Below, piece after piece: positions 1 through 8,591 of a stretch of DNA of 64,000 nucleotides. Source of the stretch: Saccharicrinis sp963665705 (GTDB lineage Bacteria; Bacteroidota; Bacteroidia; Bacteroidales; Marinilabiliaceae). Each line of letters opens with the position of its first letter. The first letter of the stretch is position 1. The position numbers were made by a program, and so were the translations under genes. Under the pieces are notes generated by a model. That model was not told the origin of the DNA. It ran no database searches and saw nothing but the letters and a program-made list of their open reading frames with translations. The stretch spans positions 2,604,001 to 2,668,000 of the forward strand of contig OY762448.1 in NCBI GenBank assembly GCA_963665705.1, given 5' to 3'.

Positions 1-609
1 TTGATTATGCTTATAATATTTTCTCCTTTTTTCAATCTTTTTTCAAAGCCGATTAGCTTGGATACAACAACAGCAATGATCATATCATTATTTGTATCAA
101 TGGCATTTGAATTCATTCGGAAACGAGATCTTAAGGAAGTCTTAGATTCTCTTAAAACTTTCTGGGAAGGAATGGGGAAAGTCTTTGCCTCGGTCATTAC
201 ACTTATTATATCAGCTGAAATTTTTTCACTTGGATTAATTAACCTGGGTTTTGTTGATGGTCTGATAGCTGGTTCTCAGTCATTAGGTTTTTCTCCCATT
301 GGTATTGGTATTGTAATGAGCGTACTTATTTTCATGGCTTCTATGCTTATGGGTAGTGGTAATGCATCATTCTTCTCTTTTGGTCCTTTAGTGCCTGAAA
401 TCGCAGCAAAAATGGGAATTGAAGGATCCCGAATTATTTTACCTATGCAATTATCTTCCAGCCTTGGTCGCGCCATATCTCCAATCGCCGGAGTAATTAT
501 AGCTACATCAGAAATTGCCGGGATAAAACCTTATGAACTAGCAAAAAGAAACTTAATTCCATTATCAATAACAGCTGTAATGATGATAAGTGTTCACTAT
601 ATTTTTTAA
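1..609 (+). CDS. DcuC-family C4-dicarboxylate carrier, C-terminal part
   Basis: This is the C-terminal part (about 200 residues) of an inner-membrane anion carrier; the frame is open to the window edge, so the true start lies upstream. The sequence is mostly hydrophobic helices. It contains the family-typical stretch GSGNASFFSF, followed by LVPEIAAKMGI, and later PMQLSSSLGRAISPIAGVIIA. These match the C-terminal half of DcuC-type C4-dicarboxylate (succinate, fumarate, aspartate) carriers. The stop codon is only 3 bases before the next gene, an isoaspartyl dipeptidase, so the two are almost certainly co-transcribed. A carrier handling aspartate or a related acid would fit that partner; the substrate is inferred, not shown. 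Confidence 0.8.
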   Translation: MIMLIIFSPFFNLFSKPISLDTTTAMIISLFVSMAFEFIRKRDLKEVLDSLKTFWEGMGKVFASVITLIISAEIFSLGLINLGFVDGLIAGSQSLGFSPIGIGIVMSVLIFMASMLMGSGNASFFSFGPLVPEIAAKMGIEGSRIILPMQLSSSLGRAISPIAGVIIATSEIAGIKPYELAKRNLIPLSITAVMMISVHYIF

Positions 610-612
610 ATT

Positions 613-1740
613 ATGATGAAGATTATAAAGAATGCAAGTATATATTCTCCTTTAAAACTAGGAAAGAAAGATATCCTAATCGGATCAGAAAAAATCCTTG
701 CCATTGAGGATAATATTGAAATTGATATGGATGGTGTTGAAATTATTGATGCCTCAGAAAAAATTATAACGCCTGGATTAATTGATCAACATATTCATAT
801 TACTGGTGCAGGTGGAAAGCAAGGCTTCTATTCAATGACTCCTGAAATATCAGTCAATGAATTGATTCAATGTGGAACCACAACTGTAATGGGAATGTTA
901 GGTACAGATGGAGTTGTAAAGAATTTAAAAGGATTATATGCTAAAACCAAGGCCTTGCATCAGGAAGGAATAACTGCATATATGCTTACTAGTTATTTTG
1001 GAATACCTCCACTTACGATTCTTGATAATGTTATGGAAGACATGATATTTATAGATACTGTTATTGGTTGTAAAATTGCCATTAGCGATGAACGTTCATC
1101 ATTTCCATCAGCCACTGAGCTCCTTTGCTTTTTAAAAGATGTTTATGTTGGAGGTTCTATTGGTGGAAAAGGAGGAATTTTGCATGTTCATTTGGGCGCC
1201 TTGGATACAAAAATGGACCTGTTATTTGAACTGGTTGAAAAACACCACTACCCTATTAAATACATTTCACCTACTCATGTAGGACGAACAAAACCATTAT
1301 TCGACCAAGCCATTCGTTTTGCAAAAATGGGTGGTATTATTGATATATCTACCGGAGGTACTAAATACGATGAACCATACAAACAGGTACTATATGCCCT
1401 GGAACAAGGTGTTCCGATAGAACAAATGACATTTAGTAGTGATGGAAATGCCGGCATGGCAAAAAAAGACAAGGATGGAAATATTATAGGTTTTTATCCT
1501 GCACCGATTCATTTAAACCTTGAGCAAGTAAAAAAATTGATTCAAATTGGAGGACTTGATATTGCTGAAGCGTTTAAATTAATCACCTGTAATCCAGCTA
1601 AAAACCTATCCCTTAATCATAAAGGATCTATCAAACTGGGAGCAGATGCAGATCTATGTTTCTTTGATTCAGACTTAAATCTAACTGATGTGATAGCAAG
1701 AGGAAAAGTAAAAATGAGGAATCAAGAGATACTATCCTAG
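613..1740 (+). CDS. iadA: Isoaspartyl dipeptidase (beta-aspartyl peptidase)
   Basis: Cytoplasmic amidohydrolase that cleaves beta-aspartyl (isoaspartyl) dipeptides formed by protein damage or by cyanophycin-type polymers. Its 375 residues are close to the usual length of about 390. The metal-binding HxH is at H60/H62 in GLIDQHIHITGAGG. The probable carbamylated lysine is in GCKIAISDER. Later metal and active-site residues are seen in HVHLGAL, SPTHVGR and FSSDGNAG. A typical amidohydrolase C-terminal beta strand region (GSIKLGADADLCFF) ends the protein. ATG codons at 613 and 616 are both possible starts. It follows the DcuC-like carrier by 3 bases, so uptake or export of an acidic product may be coupled to dipeptide cleavage (inference). 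Confidence 0.88.
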   Translation: MMKIIKNASIYSPLKLGKKDILIGSEKILAIEDNIEIDMDGVEIIDASEKIITPGLIDQHIHITGAGGKQGFYSMTPEISVNELIQCGTTTVMGMLGTDGVVKNLKGLYAKTKALHQEGITAYMLTSYFGIPPLTILDNVMEDMIFIDTVIGCKIAISDERSSFPSATELLCFLKDVYVGGSIGGKGGILHVHLGALDTKMDLLFELVEKHHYPIKYISPTHVGRTKPLFDQAIRFAKMGGIIDISTGGTKYDEPYKQVLYALEQGVPIEQMTFSSDGNAGMAKKDKDGNIIGFYPAPIHLNLEQVKKLIQIGGLDIAEAFKLITCNPAKNLSLNHKGSIKLGADADLCFFDSDLNLTDVIARGKVKMRNQEILS

Positions 1741-1866
1741 GATCAGAAAGTTTTAAATCAACATATAAAAATCAACACATAATTGGTGATCTAAGGATAA
1801 CCAAAATGGAAGTCTTATGCCTTAAAAGACAGCAGAAAAGAAAATCTATTTACCAATTTTTATATT

Positions 1867-4791
1867 ATGAAATACAAAATTCTACTGTTATTTCTATTAA
1901 CCACATCCATCGGCTTTGCCCAGGTTAATGGAAAAGTTACTGACAAAAAAACAGGAGACATACTTCCTGGTGTTAGTATTGTAATTAAAGGAACCATTAC
2001 AGGAACCATAACGGATTTTAATGGAGAATACTCTATGAAGGCATCACCCGGAGATTCATTATTATTCAGTTTTATTGGCTATAAACCAATTTCGGTTGCC
2101 GTTGGATCCAATCCCATCATCAATGTAAAGCTGGAAGAAAACCAACAGGAAATTGATGAAGTTGTAGTTGTCGGATATGGTGTTCAAAAAAAGAGTGATG
2201 TAACAGGTTCTGTTGTATCTTTTAGTACTGATAAAATTGAAGATCGTCCTCAGGTTAATATATTACAATCTTTACAGGGAAGTATGGCCGGATTCAGAGT
2301 TTCTGTTGATGCATCAAATGCAGAAGGTGCTTCTGCCAATATGATGATTCGGGGTCAAAATTCAATTACAGCATCCAATAATCCTTTAATTATATTGGAT
2401 GGAATACCATATTCGGGAAGGCTATCAGAATTAAACCCAAATGATATTAATTCCATCGAAGTTTTAAAAGATGCATCCTCAACAGCTATTTATGGTGCAA
2501 GAGGAGCAAATGGTGTTATACTTATTTCCACAAAGATGGGCCGCAAAGGCACTATGCAAGTATCATATGATGGTTATTATAGTTCTGATAAGATTGGATA
2601 TATACCTGATATGATGGATGGAGAAACCTTTGCCATGCGTAAAACAGAATACGGAGAATCCTTTACGGCTACTGAAGAAGAAAGCATTGCATTAGGGAGA
2701 TCTACAGATTGGGTTGACATGGCAACTCAAACAGGCGAAAAGCAACAACATAATATTTCTATCAGAGGTGGAAATGATAAAACAAAATATTTTGTTTCAA
2801 CAGTATATAATGATGCAAAAGGGATAGCCAAAAATGATCTTTTTAAAAGATTGACTATCCGCTTAAATATGGAACACCTGTTGTCGAGCTGGATCAAATT
2901 TGGAACCAACACATTATTAGGTCGCTATGACCGTAGTGGCTACAAAGCCAGTTTTTACAGGGCTTTTACTATGAATCCATTAGGTATTCCATACAACGAA
3001 GATGGTTCAATTGCCATGTTAGCATGGGAGGATGCATTTTTTGCTGAAAATCCTTTAAATCCTCTTAATGCCCAAAGTGAAGAAATCACTCGTAGAGTTA
3101 ACACAAATAATTATATTCAATTTGACTTTCCGTTTTTAAAAGGATTATCCTATAAACTAAACACCGGATACGAATACCGAAATTTGTTATCGCAAAGATA
3201 TGATGGCCGCGATACTTATACAGGCTACTTATCTAATGGGGTTTTGCATACCAATAATGAATATGAAGAAAACTGGATCATTGAGAATATTATTAGTTAC
3301 AACAAGTCCTTTGGAAGACACAATATCTTTTTAACCGGACTCTACAGTGTTCAACAGGAACAGGATAAATACAATAACATTTATGCCACTAATTTTCCTA
3401 ATGATGTAATGACCTATTACCAACCTAATAAAGCTTCATCAATTGCAGCATATGCCGGTTTAACTCAAACAAACCATATTTCGCAAATGTTGCGTGCAAA
3501 TTACAGTTATGATTCTCGTTATTTGTTTACAGCAACGATACGTAGAGATGGTTATTCAGCCTTTGGAAGTGAAAAGAAATTTGGTGTATTTCCCTCACTG
3601 GCTGTAGGATGGAATATAATGAATGAGGCCTTTTTTAAAAATTCAGCTTCTCTGCAAAATGTGGATATCTTAAAGCTTAGATTGTCTTATGGTAAAAACG
3701 GAAATGAAGCGATTTCTGCATATTCAACTTTACCAAGTCTGGCATCCAAAAACTATCTAACATCCGACCTGACTTCAGCATTTGGTTTTTATCCTAACAA
3801 ATTGGGTAATCCTTCTTTAGGTTGGGAAAGTACTGAATCAATTAATACAGGATTGGATTTTACCTTATTTGGAAACCGACTTCGTGGATTACTGGATCTT
3901 TATTGGTCAAAAACAAGTGATTTACTACTTGATAAAACCATTTCTTCAATTAATGGAGTTGATAATATTCGTGCAAATATTGGTCAAACAAAAAACAGGG
4001 GTATTGAATTCCAGATTTCATCTGTCAATATTGTGAAAGATGATTTTACATGGTCTACTGATTTTAATATATCATCTTATAAAACCTCAATAGTAAATGT
4101 AGGGTTAACCGATGATGAAGGTAAGTACATTGATGATGTAGCTAATGAATGGTTTATAAACCAACCCATTTCTGTTAATTACGATTATGTATTTGATGGT
4201 ATATGGCAAGAAGATGATGATATTGCAAACAGTGCTCAGCCAGATGCTCAACCCGGCGACATTAAATACAAAGATGTAGTTGAGGATGGTCAGATTACAC
4301 CTGATGATAAACAAATCATAGGGTCAAGAATTCCTGATTTTATTGCTGGTATTACCAATAGCTTTGTATATAAAAACTTTAAATTCAGCTTTTTCCTAAA
4401 TTCTGTCTATGGTGTTACAATGCCTAATCGACTTTATGAAACCGGAGTAAATTCATATCGCCAAAATAGTTTTAATAAAAACTTCTGGTCCGTAGAAAAT
4501 CCCAACAACGAATATCCTGCGAATGTTGACAGGGATGTAAACCCAATGAGTATGAATTTTTATCAGGATGCAAGTTTTCTTCGTTTACAGGATGTAACCT
4601 TTAGTTATACCTTCCCTAAGCAGTTGTGTAAAAAGTTAACTGTAAAAAATGCAGAATTATACCTGAATCTGAAAAATATGGCTACATGGACCAAATGGAA
4701 AGGTCTGGATCCTGAATTTTCAAACTGGGATAATCAATATGCAACACCGCAGGTTAAAAGTATTTTAATTGGTGTAAGGGTTAATTTATAA
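1867..4791 (+). CDS. SusC/RagA-family TonB-dependent outer-membrane receptor
   Basis: Outer-membrane transporter of the SusC/RagA class, which imports oligosaccharides or peptides using TonB energy. The 974-residue protein has a signal peptide (residues 1-18, ending GFAQ), a carboxypeptidase-regulatory-like domain (about 20-95, GKVTDKKTGDILPGVSI), a TonB-box-like segment (DEVVVVGYGVQ), a plug with the SusC-typical LKDASSTAIYGARGANGVI, and a long beta barrel ending in an aromatic/aliphatic strand (ILIGVRVNL). It has no STN domain, so it does not look like a direct partner of a FecR anti-sigma factor. A SusD lipoprotein follows after about 125 bases, then a secreted SGNH hydrolase. Substrate unknown. 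Confidence 0.93.
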   Translation: MKYKILLLFLLTTSIGFAQVNGKVTDKKTGDILPGVSIVIKGTITGTITDFNGEYSMKASPGDSLLFSFIGYKPISVAVGSNPIINVKLEENQQEIDEVVVVGYGVQKKSDVTGSVVSFSTDKIEDRPQVNILQSLQGSMAGFRVSVDASNAEGASANMMIRGQNSITASNNPLIILDGIPYSGRLSELNPNDINSIEVLKDASSTAIYGARGANGVILISTKMGRKGTMQVSYDGYYSSDKIGYIPDMMDGETFAMRKTEYGESFTATEEESIALGRSTDWVDMATQTGEKQQHNISIRGGNDKTKYFVSTVYNDAKGIAKNDLFKRLTIRLNMEHLLSSWIKFGTNTLLGRYDRSGYKASFYRAFTMNPLGIPYNEDGSIAMLAWEDAFFAENPLNPLNAQSEEITRRVNTNNYIQFDFPFLKGLSYKLNTGYEYRNLLSQRYDGRDTYTGYLSNGVLHTNNEYEENWIIENIISYNKSFGRHNIFLTGLYSVQQEQDKYNNIYATNFPNDVMTYYQPNKASSIAAYAGLTQTNHISQMLRANYSYDSRYLFTATIRRDGYSAFGSEKKFGVFPSLAVGWNIMNEAFFKNSASLQNVDILKLRLSYGKNGNEAISAYSTLPSLASKNYLTSDLTSAFGFYPNKLGNPSLGWESTESINTGLDFTLFGNRLRGLLDLYWSKTSDLLLDKTISSINGVDNIRANIGQTKNRGIEFQISSVNIVKDDFTWSTDFNISSYKTSIVNVGLTDDEGKYIDDVANEWFINQPISVNYDYVFDGIWQEDDDIANSAQPDAQPGDIKYKDVVEDGQITPDDKQIIGSRIPDFIAGITNSFVYKNFKFSFFLNSVYGVTMPNRLYETGVNSYRQNSFNKNFWSVENPNNEYPANVDRDVNPMSMNFYQDASFLRLQDVTFSYTFPKQLCKKLTVKNAELYLNLKNMATWTKWKGLDPEFSNWDNQYATPQVKSILIGVRVNL

Positions 4792-4810
4792 TCGTAATAG
4801 TTTTTAATAT

Positions 4811-4918
4811 GAAACGAGCCATGAGAATCGTCTGATCGATGAAGTCAAAGAGTTCTTACACAAAAGGTCGACTAAATTGGCAAGTTCCATATGGCCTTTG
4901 AAAATAAATTATAATCAT
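4811..4918 (+). promoter_or_regulatory. Leader repeat, copy 1, directly upstream of susD
   Basis: The last 40 bases before the susD start codon (4879-4918) match the 40 bases before the Nudix regulator gene (22677-22716) at all but a handful of positions, and match a third copy before the glutathione peroxidase gene (26917-26956, minus strand) more loosely. All three end in TTATAATCAT immediately before ATG, with no gaps. An AAACGAG motif lies further upstream at about 4811-4820. The frame through this copy is open from 4877, but the third copy has an in-frame TGA, so conservation is at the DNA/RNA level. Function unknown. Confidence 0.6.
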
Positions 4919-6562
4919 ATGAAAAATTCAATATATATCATACTTTCCTTATTATTACTAACATTTATTAGTTGCAATGAGGACAGTTTTCTGGAAGAAA
5001 TGCCGGAAGACAATATATACGCAAATAATCTTTTTAAAGATTATGATGGCTTTGTAAACGCAATGAATGCTGTTTATTCATGGGTTCGTGAAGAAAGAAG
5101 TCGTGCCGACAATATTCCACTTACAAGGTGTACTTGTTGGGATACAGGTGTCGACAATGCTTTTATGAACAATGGGCATTCAGGTATGACCTTTTTAAAT
5201 TGGCCGACTCATATATATACAGATCAATATATATTCGAAAATATGTTTGATTGGTTATATCGTATTGTCAATTCTTGTAATATGGTCATTAACCGGGCAG
5301 AAAATACTGATGTCAATTGGATGGGAAATAATGATGATGAAAATTCATACAATAAAAATTACATCGTTGCTCAAGCCAGATTAATAAGAGCATGGGCATA
5401 TCGCCATTTAACCTATTGCTGGGGAGATGTTCCTTTGAGCCTTGATGAAATAGACGGATCTAATTACCAAAATGATTGGACCAGAACTCCGGTGGCTGAC
5501 ATCCGATTACAGATGGAAAAAGATCTGCTTTTTGCTAAAGAAAACCTTCCTCTTCGTAATGAAAATCCGGGAAATGTAAATGCTGCTGTAGCTATTCATT
5601 ATCTAGCAGAATTATATTTGGCTATGGGTAAAAATTCAGATGCGGAGTCTACAGCAAAAGAGTTATGTGAAGACTCAGAATATCAATTAATGACTGAACG
5701 CTTTGGATCAGAAGCTAATGAGTCAGGAGTAGCCTTCATGGACTTATTTAAAAATCCTTTACCTTCAGAAGGTAATAAAGAGGTGTTATGGGCTTTATTA
5801 AATACAGAACCTGAAAATGTTTCATATGGAAATGAAAACAACAACTATATGAAGAACATGTGGCAAACCTATTACAGTAAAGATAAAATTATAAAGAAGC
5901 TTGATCTAACAGTTTTTTATACCTATAACGGAGGAAAAGGCGCTGGTCGCTCTTCAATTACAGCCCCAACATTTGATTTATATGAAGATCAGGATGATCG
6001 TATTTCTGATTACGCAATCATGTGGAATCTAGTAATGCCTAATGACCAGGGAGATTTGGAGGTTGTTTTACAAACGAATACTGACCATACCATTACAGAG
6101 GGTAAGTATGATCTGGATCATTATCAATGGCCTTCAACAAGAAAATGGGAATATGTTCATCCAAATTCATCTAATGCATCCAGTTCTGATCAGTTTAATT
6201 GCCAAATGTACATCCGTTTGGCTGAAACTTATTTGATCCTTGCAGAAGCCTTATACAAAGAAAATAAAAGTGATGAAGCTGCTATTTGGATCAATAAAAT
6301 ACGAGAACGATCTAATGCAACTCCAATTTCAGGATCAGATATTGATATTGATTTCATTTTAGATGAACGTACCAGAGAATTAGTATCAGAAGAAGATAGA
6401 CGCCATACCTTGATAAGAACTGATAAATTGGTTGATCGTGTGCAAAAATATAACGATTTTGCAGGGCCAACAATAGCACAAGCACCAAAGTATTTTCCAA
6501 TACCTCAAAAAGTAATTGATGCAAATACCGGTGCAATTATGGAACAAAACGACGGTTATTAA
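4919..6562 (+). CDS. SusD/RagB-family surface nutrient-binding lipoprotein
   Basis: Surface lipoprotein that caps the SusC barrel and binds the ligand. The start was set at 4919 because it gives a clean lipoprotein signal (MKNSIYIILSLLLLTFISC, lipid-anchored Cys19). The in-frame ATG at 4877 would put the leader repeat into the protein. It has the SusD hallmarks: an N-terminal region with VNSCNMVINRAEN and IVAQARLIRAWAYRHLTYCWGDVPLS (the TPR-like helices), and a C-terminal SusD domain with MYIRLAETYLILAEALYKE and RTRELVSEEDRRHTLIRT. Length 547 residues, normal for the family. It pairs with the SusC at 1867-4791. Confidence 0.92.
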   Translation: MKNSIYIILSLLLLTFISCNEDSFLEEMPEDNIYANNLFKDYDGFVNAMNAVYSWVREERSRADNIPLTRCTCWDTGVDNAFMNNGHSGMTFLNWPTHIYTDQYIFENMFDWLYRIVNSCNMVINRAENTDVNWMGNNDDENSYNKNYIVAQARLIRAWAYRHLTYCWGDVPLSLDEIDGSNYQNDWTRTPVADIRLQMEKDLLFAKENLPLRNENPGNVNAAVAIHYLAELYLAMGKNSDAESTAKELCEDSEYQLMTERFGSEANESGVAFMDLFKNPLPSEGNKEVLWALLNTEPENVSYGNENNNYMKNMWQTYYSKDKIIKKLDLTVFYTYNGGKGAGRSSITAPTFDLYEDQDDRISDYAIMWNLVMPNDQGDLEVVLQTNTDHTITEGKYDLDHYQWPSTRKWEYVHPNSSNASSSDQFNCQMYIRLAETYLILAEALYKENKSDEAAIWINKIRERSNATPISGSDIDIDFILDERTRELVSEEDRRHTLIRTDKLVDRVQKYNDFAGPTIAQAPKYFPIPQKVIDANTGAIMEQNDGY

Positions 6563-6576
6563 TTATTGAAAAAGGT

Positions 6577-6632
6577 TAGAAGATGGAAGAGTGAAGCTTG
6601 AAGTTAAAAACACTTCGTTCTTCTGACTTCTA
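6577..6632. repeat. Imperfect palindrome after susD
   Basis: Two 20-base arms at 6577-6596 and 6613-6632 form an inverted repeat of the pattern TAGAAGnnnGAAGAnnGAAG, mismatching only at the five n positions, with a 16-base spacer. It could fold into a stable hairpin after the susD stop codon. There is no T-run, so it is more like a REP-type hairpin or mRNA-stability element than a classical terminator. Confidence 0.45.
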
Positions 6633-6774
6633 TCCAGTAAGGCCATATAATTAAAATTTTAACAGAAACAGAATAATATTCAATGATGAAACGAGCTAAA
6701 TGAATATATTTTCCCACGGAAATATGTTTATTTTTAGTATGCATTATTTGACAATGAAAAATAAATTTAGACAC

Positions 6775-7539
6775 ATGAAGAAATTAACAGGAATCTTGAT
6801 TATGCTCGTTGTTTATACAACAACAGTAATTGGTCAAACCGATGAAACAATTAATATCTTATTTCTCGGAAATAGTTATACGTATTACAACGGACTTCCA
6901 AGCCTGTTTTCTGATATGGCACTTCAAAAAGGGAAAAAAGTTGTTGTAACACAAATAACGAGAGGCGGTAGCTTACTAAGTAAATATGCCAAGACTGATT
7001 ATATCATAGAAACCATTGACAAATACAAATTCAACTATGTTGTTTTACAAGAACAAAGCACATCTCCCCTATTTGCGGCTGAAGAAAAAACCTATCCTGC
7101 TATACGTAAGCTCGATAAGGTCATTCGCAAAAATGGAGGACAAACTGTTTTATATATGACCTGGGCCAGGGAATATGCTGACAGTCTTGGGACAAAGATG
7201 TTACCCGGAAAATTTTATTATGATGTATTTGATTCTTTTAATGAGGCTCAGGATTCATTAGCTGCCAGTTACTGTAAAATTGGCAAAGAAATTAATGCAA
7301 AAGTTGCTCCTGCAGGCCTTGCCTGGAAAGAATTCCACAAACAATATCCTGAAGTTTCCCTATGGCGTCCTGATCATAGCCATCCTCTTGAAATTGGGTC
7401 TATTATTGCGGCTTATACTATTTACAAAACAATATTTAATGAATCCATAAAAGACATCAAATGTCCTCTTCCCTTACCTAAAGAGTATGTAAAAGAAATT
7501 AAAAATATCACTAATAAATTGGTTCCGGATACAAATTAA
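6775..7539 (+). CDS. Secreted SGNH/GDSL-type hydrolase (DUF4886-like)
   Basis: Probable periplasmic or secreted esterase, for example removing acetyl groups from glycans. The start at 6775 gives a normal signal peptide (MKKLTGILIMLVVYTTTVIG, cut before Q). Earlier in-frame ATGs from 6700 would add a non-signal extension. SGNH blocks: FLGNSYTYYNGLP with the nucleophile Ser, TRGGSLL (Gly block), LQEQS in the position of block III, and the catalytic Asp/His pair in PDHSHPLEIGS. The 254 residues make a single compact domain. It follows the SusC/SusD pair on the same strand, so it probably processes what that transporter handles; the actual substrate is not visible. Confidence 0.72.
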   Translation: MKKLTGILIMLVVYTTTVIGQTDETINILFLGNSYTYYNGLPSLFSDMALQKGKKVVVTQITRGGSLLSKYAKTDYIIETIDKYKFNYVVLQEQSTSPLFAAEEKTYPAIRKLDKVIRKNGGQTVLYMTWAREYADSLGTKMLPGKFYYDVFDSFNEAQDSLAASYCKIGKEINAKVAPAGLAWKEFHKQYPEVSLWRPDHSHPLEIGSIIAAYTIYKTIFNESIKDIKCPLPLPKEYVKEIKNITNKLVPDTN

Positions 7540-7634
7540 ATTAATCGATAACTAATATTTTACTATCTAAGTAAATAATTTATAATGCGTTTATTTTCTA
7601 TAAATACTTACATAATCTAATTATAAATCCACAA

Positions 7635-7671
7635 TAAAAGGGTGACTATAAAGCAAATAGCCACCCTTTAT
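7635..7671 (+). terminator. Hairpin after the SGNH hydrolase gene
   Basis: AAAAGGGTG(A)CTA pairs with TAGCCACCCTTT around a short AT-rich loop, followed by a weak T-rich tail (TTATTTAT). It lies about 95 bases past the stop codon and probably ends the susC-susD-hydrolase transcript. Confidence 0.55.
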
Positions 7672-7834
7672 TATTTATAGAATTATTTACTTTAGTAAAA
7701 AATATTAATCTACACGATATTTACTTCGTTATACAGTTTTAGTATATATTATACTCTTCCTCTACCCCTCAAACGGACCATCATCGTACCAAAGAGCATA
7801 CTGATGCGGATTGTTATCGGATGCGCTACGGCTT

Positions 7835-7923
7835 TTCTGCGGGTACTATAGACAGATGCTCACCCGCAGCAGGTCCGCAGAACACCCGCAGAAACCCGCT
7901 CATTATCCGCAGCAGGTCCGCAG
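7835..7923. repeat. GC-rich direct and inverted repeat cluster
   Basis: Two exact 17-base direct repeats, CCGCAGCAGGTCCGCAG, lie at 7864-7880 and 7907-7923. An exact 10-base inverted repeat, TTCTGCGGGT/ACCCGCAGAA, lies at 7835-7844 and 7884-7893, with a further ACCCGCAG at 7862-7869. The base composition is far more GC-rich than the surroundings. The cluster is about 0.7 kb upstream of the DUF6266 gene and has no coding potential I can support. Confidence 0.7.
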
Positions 7924-8128
7924 CAAGTATATAGAAAGTCCGTTTATGGCCCGATTATGCACAGTAAAATGCCATTTTTAACACTTTTGTGCACAATTTT
8001 TTGCCGTTTTTGCCAAAACATGCACAATTGGCCTTAAAATCACCTTTTTTGAGTAAAAAACTAAAACCAACCTCATCTACACAACAATACAAACACCTAT
8101 TAATCAACACCTAACACCACTCAAAAAG

Positions 8129-8154
8129 TAACGGTAAAATTACCGTTATTTTTT
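8129..8154 (+). terminator. Palindromic terminator-like element
   Basis: TAACGGTAAAATTACCGTTA (8129-8148) is a near-perfect dyad with 9-base arms, followed by a T-run to 8154. It has the form of an intrinsic terminator, but no gene on either side obviously needs it. It may close a short untranslated transcript from the GC-rich repeat patch. Confidence 0.45.
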
Positions 8155-8591
8155 CGTCCATCCCCTTGATATAATTTAGTTATCGAAAGCTAAAGGGAAA
8201 GATTAAAAAGGAGAATGGGAAAAGGATAAAGGGTAAAAGGTGATTTACAGATTTACCAGTGACGCAATGATAAAAAAGTAATAAACTAGATGATTTACAG
8301 CTTTATAATAAAGATTATTAAATAAGAATAACAAATAAACAATGAAGCAAATTAACAGATAAGCAAAAAAACAAATTATACATCGGCTGATATCATGTTT
8401 AACCCAATCCTGTTTATTACCTGATCAATAATGAAGAGGATTACAAAAACAGAAAATGGATCACCCTGCTAGCAGGTACTCTCATAACTGTTATTTCAAT
8501 TTATATAAAAAGGTGTAAAGTCTAAAAACACAAGTTATAACAGGTATTAAAGTAACATCACTTAAATAAAAAATCGTAAAAATAAATAGTC

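Larger units (their letters stand above)
7540..8591. other. Gene-poor accessory stretch with repeats
   Basis: About 1 kb without a convincing gene. It holds a terminator-like hairpin (7635-7671), a GC-rich repeat patch (about 7780-7960), a run with two TGCACAATT copies (around 7993 and 8022), a palindromic terminator (8129-8154) and then AT-rich sequence up to the DUF6266 gene. A 40-codon frame at 8403-8525 encodes a basic membrane-helix-like peptide (TLLAGTLITVISIYIK) but has no ATG, GTG or TTG start and no other support. Confidence 0.6.

Noticed and set aside
4877..4918. N-terminal extension MASSIW... in front of the SusD lipoprotein, also in front of the Nudix regulator (22675-22716)
   Set aside because: Although conserved between the two copies, it would precede a perfect lipoprotein signal in SusD, and the third copy of the leader has an in-frame stop. 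It is better seen as a conserved nucleic-acid leader.
7835..7923. GC-rich repeats considered as a CRISPR array
   Set aside because: Only two 17-base exact repeats with one spacer-sized gap, partly self-overlapping CCGCAG units, and no cas gene in the window.
8403..8525. 40-codon frame with a membrane-helix-like peptide
   Set aside because: It follows a stop directly, has no ATG, GTG or TTG start, and has no recognised relatives; chance open frame or a relic.
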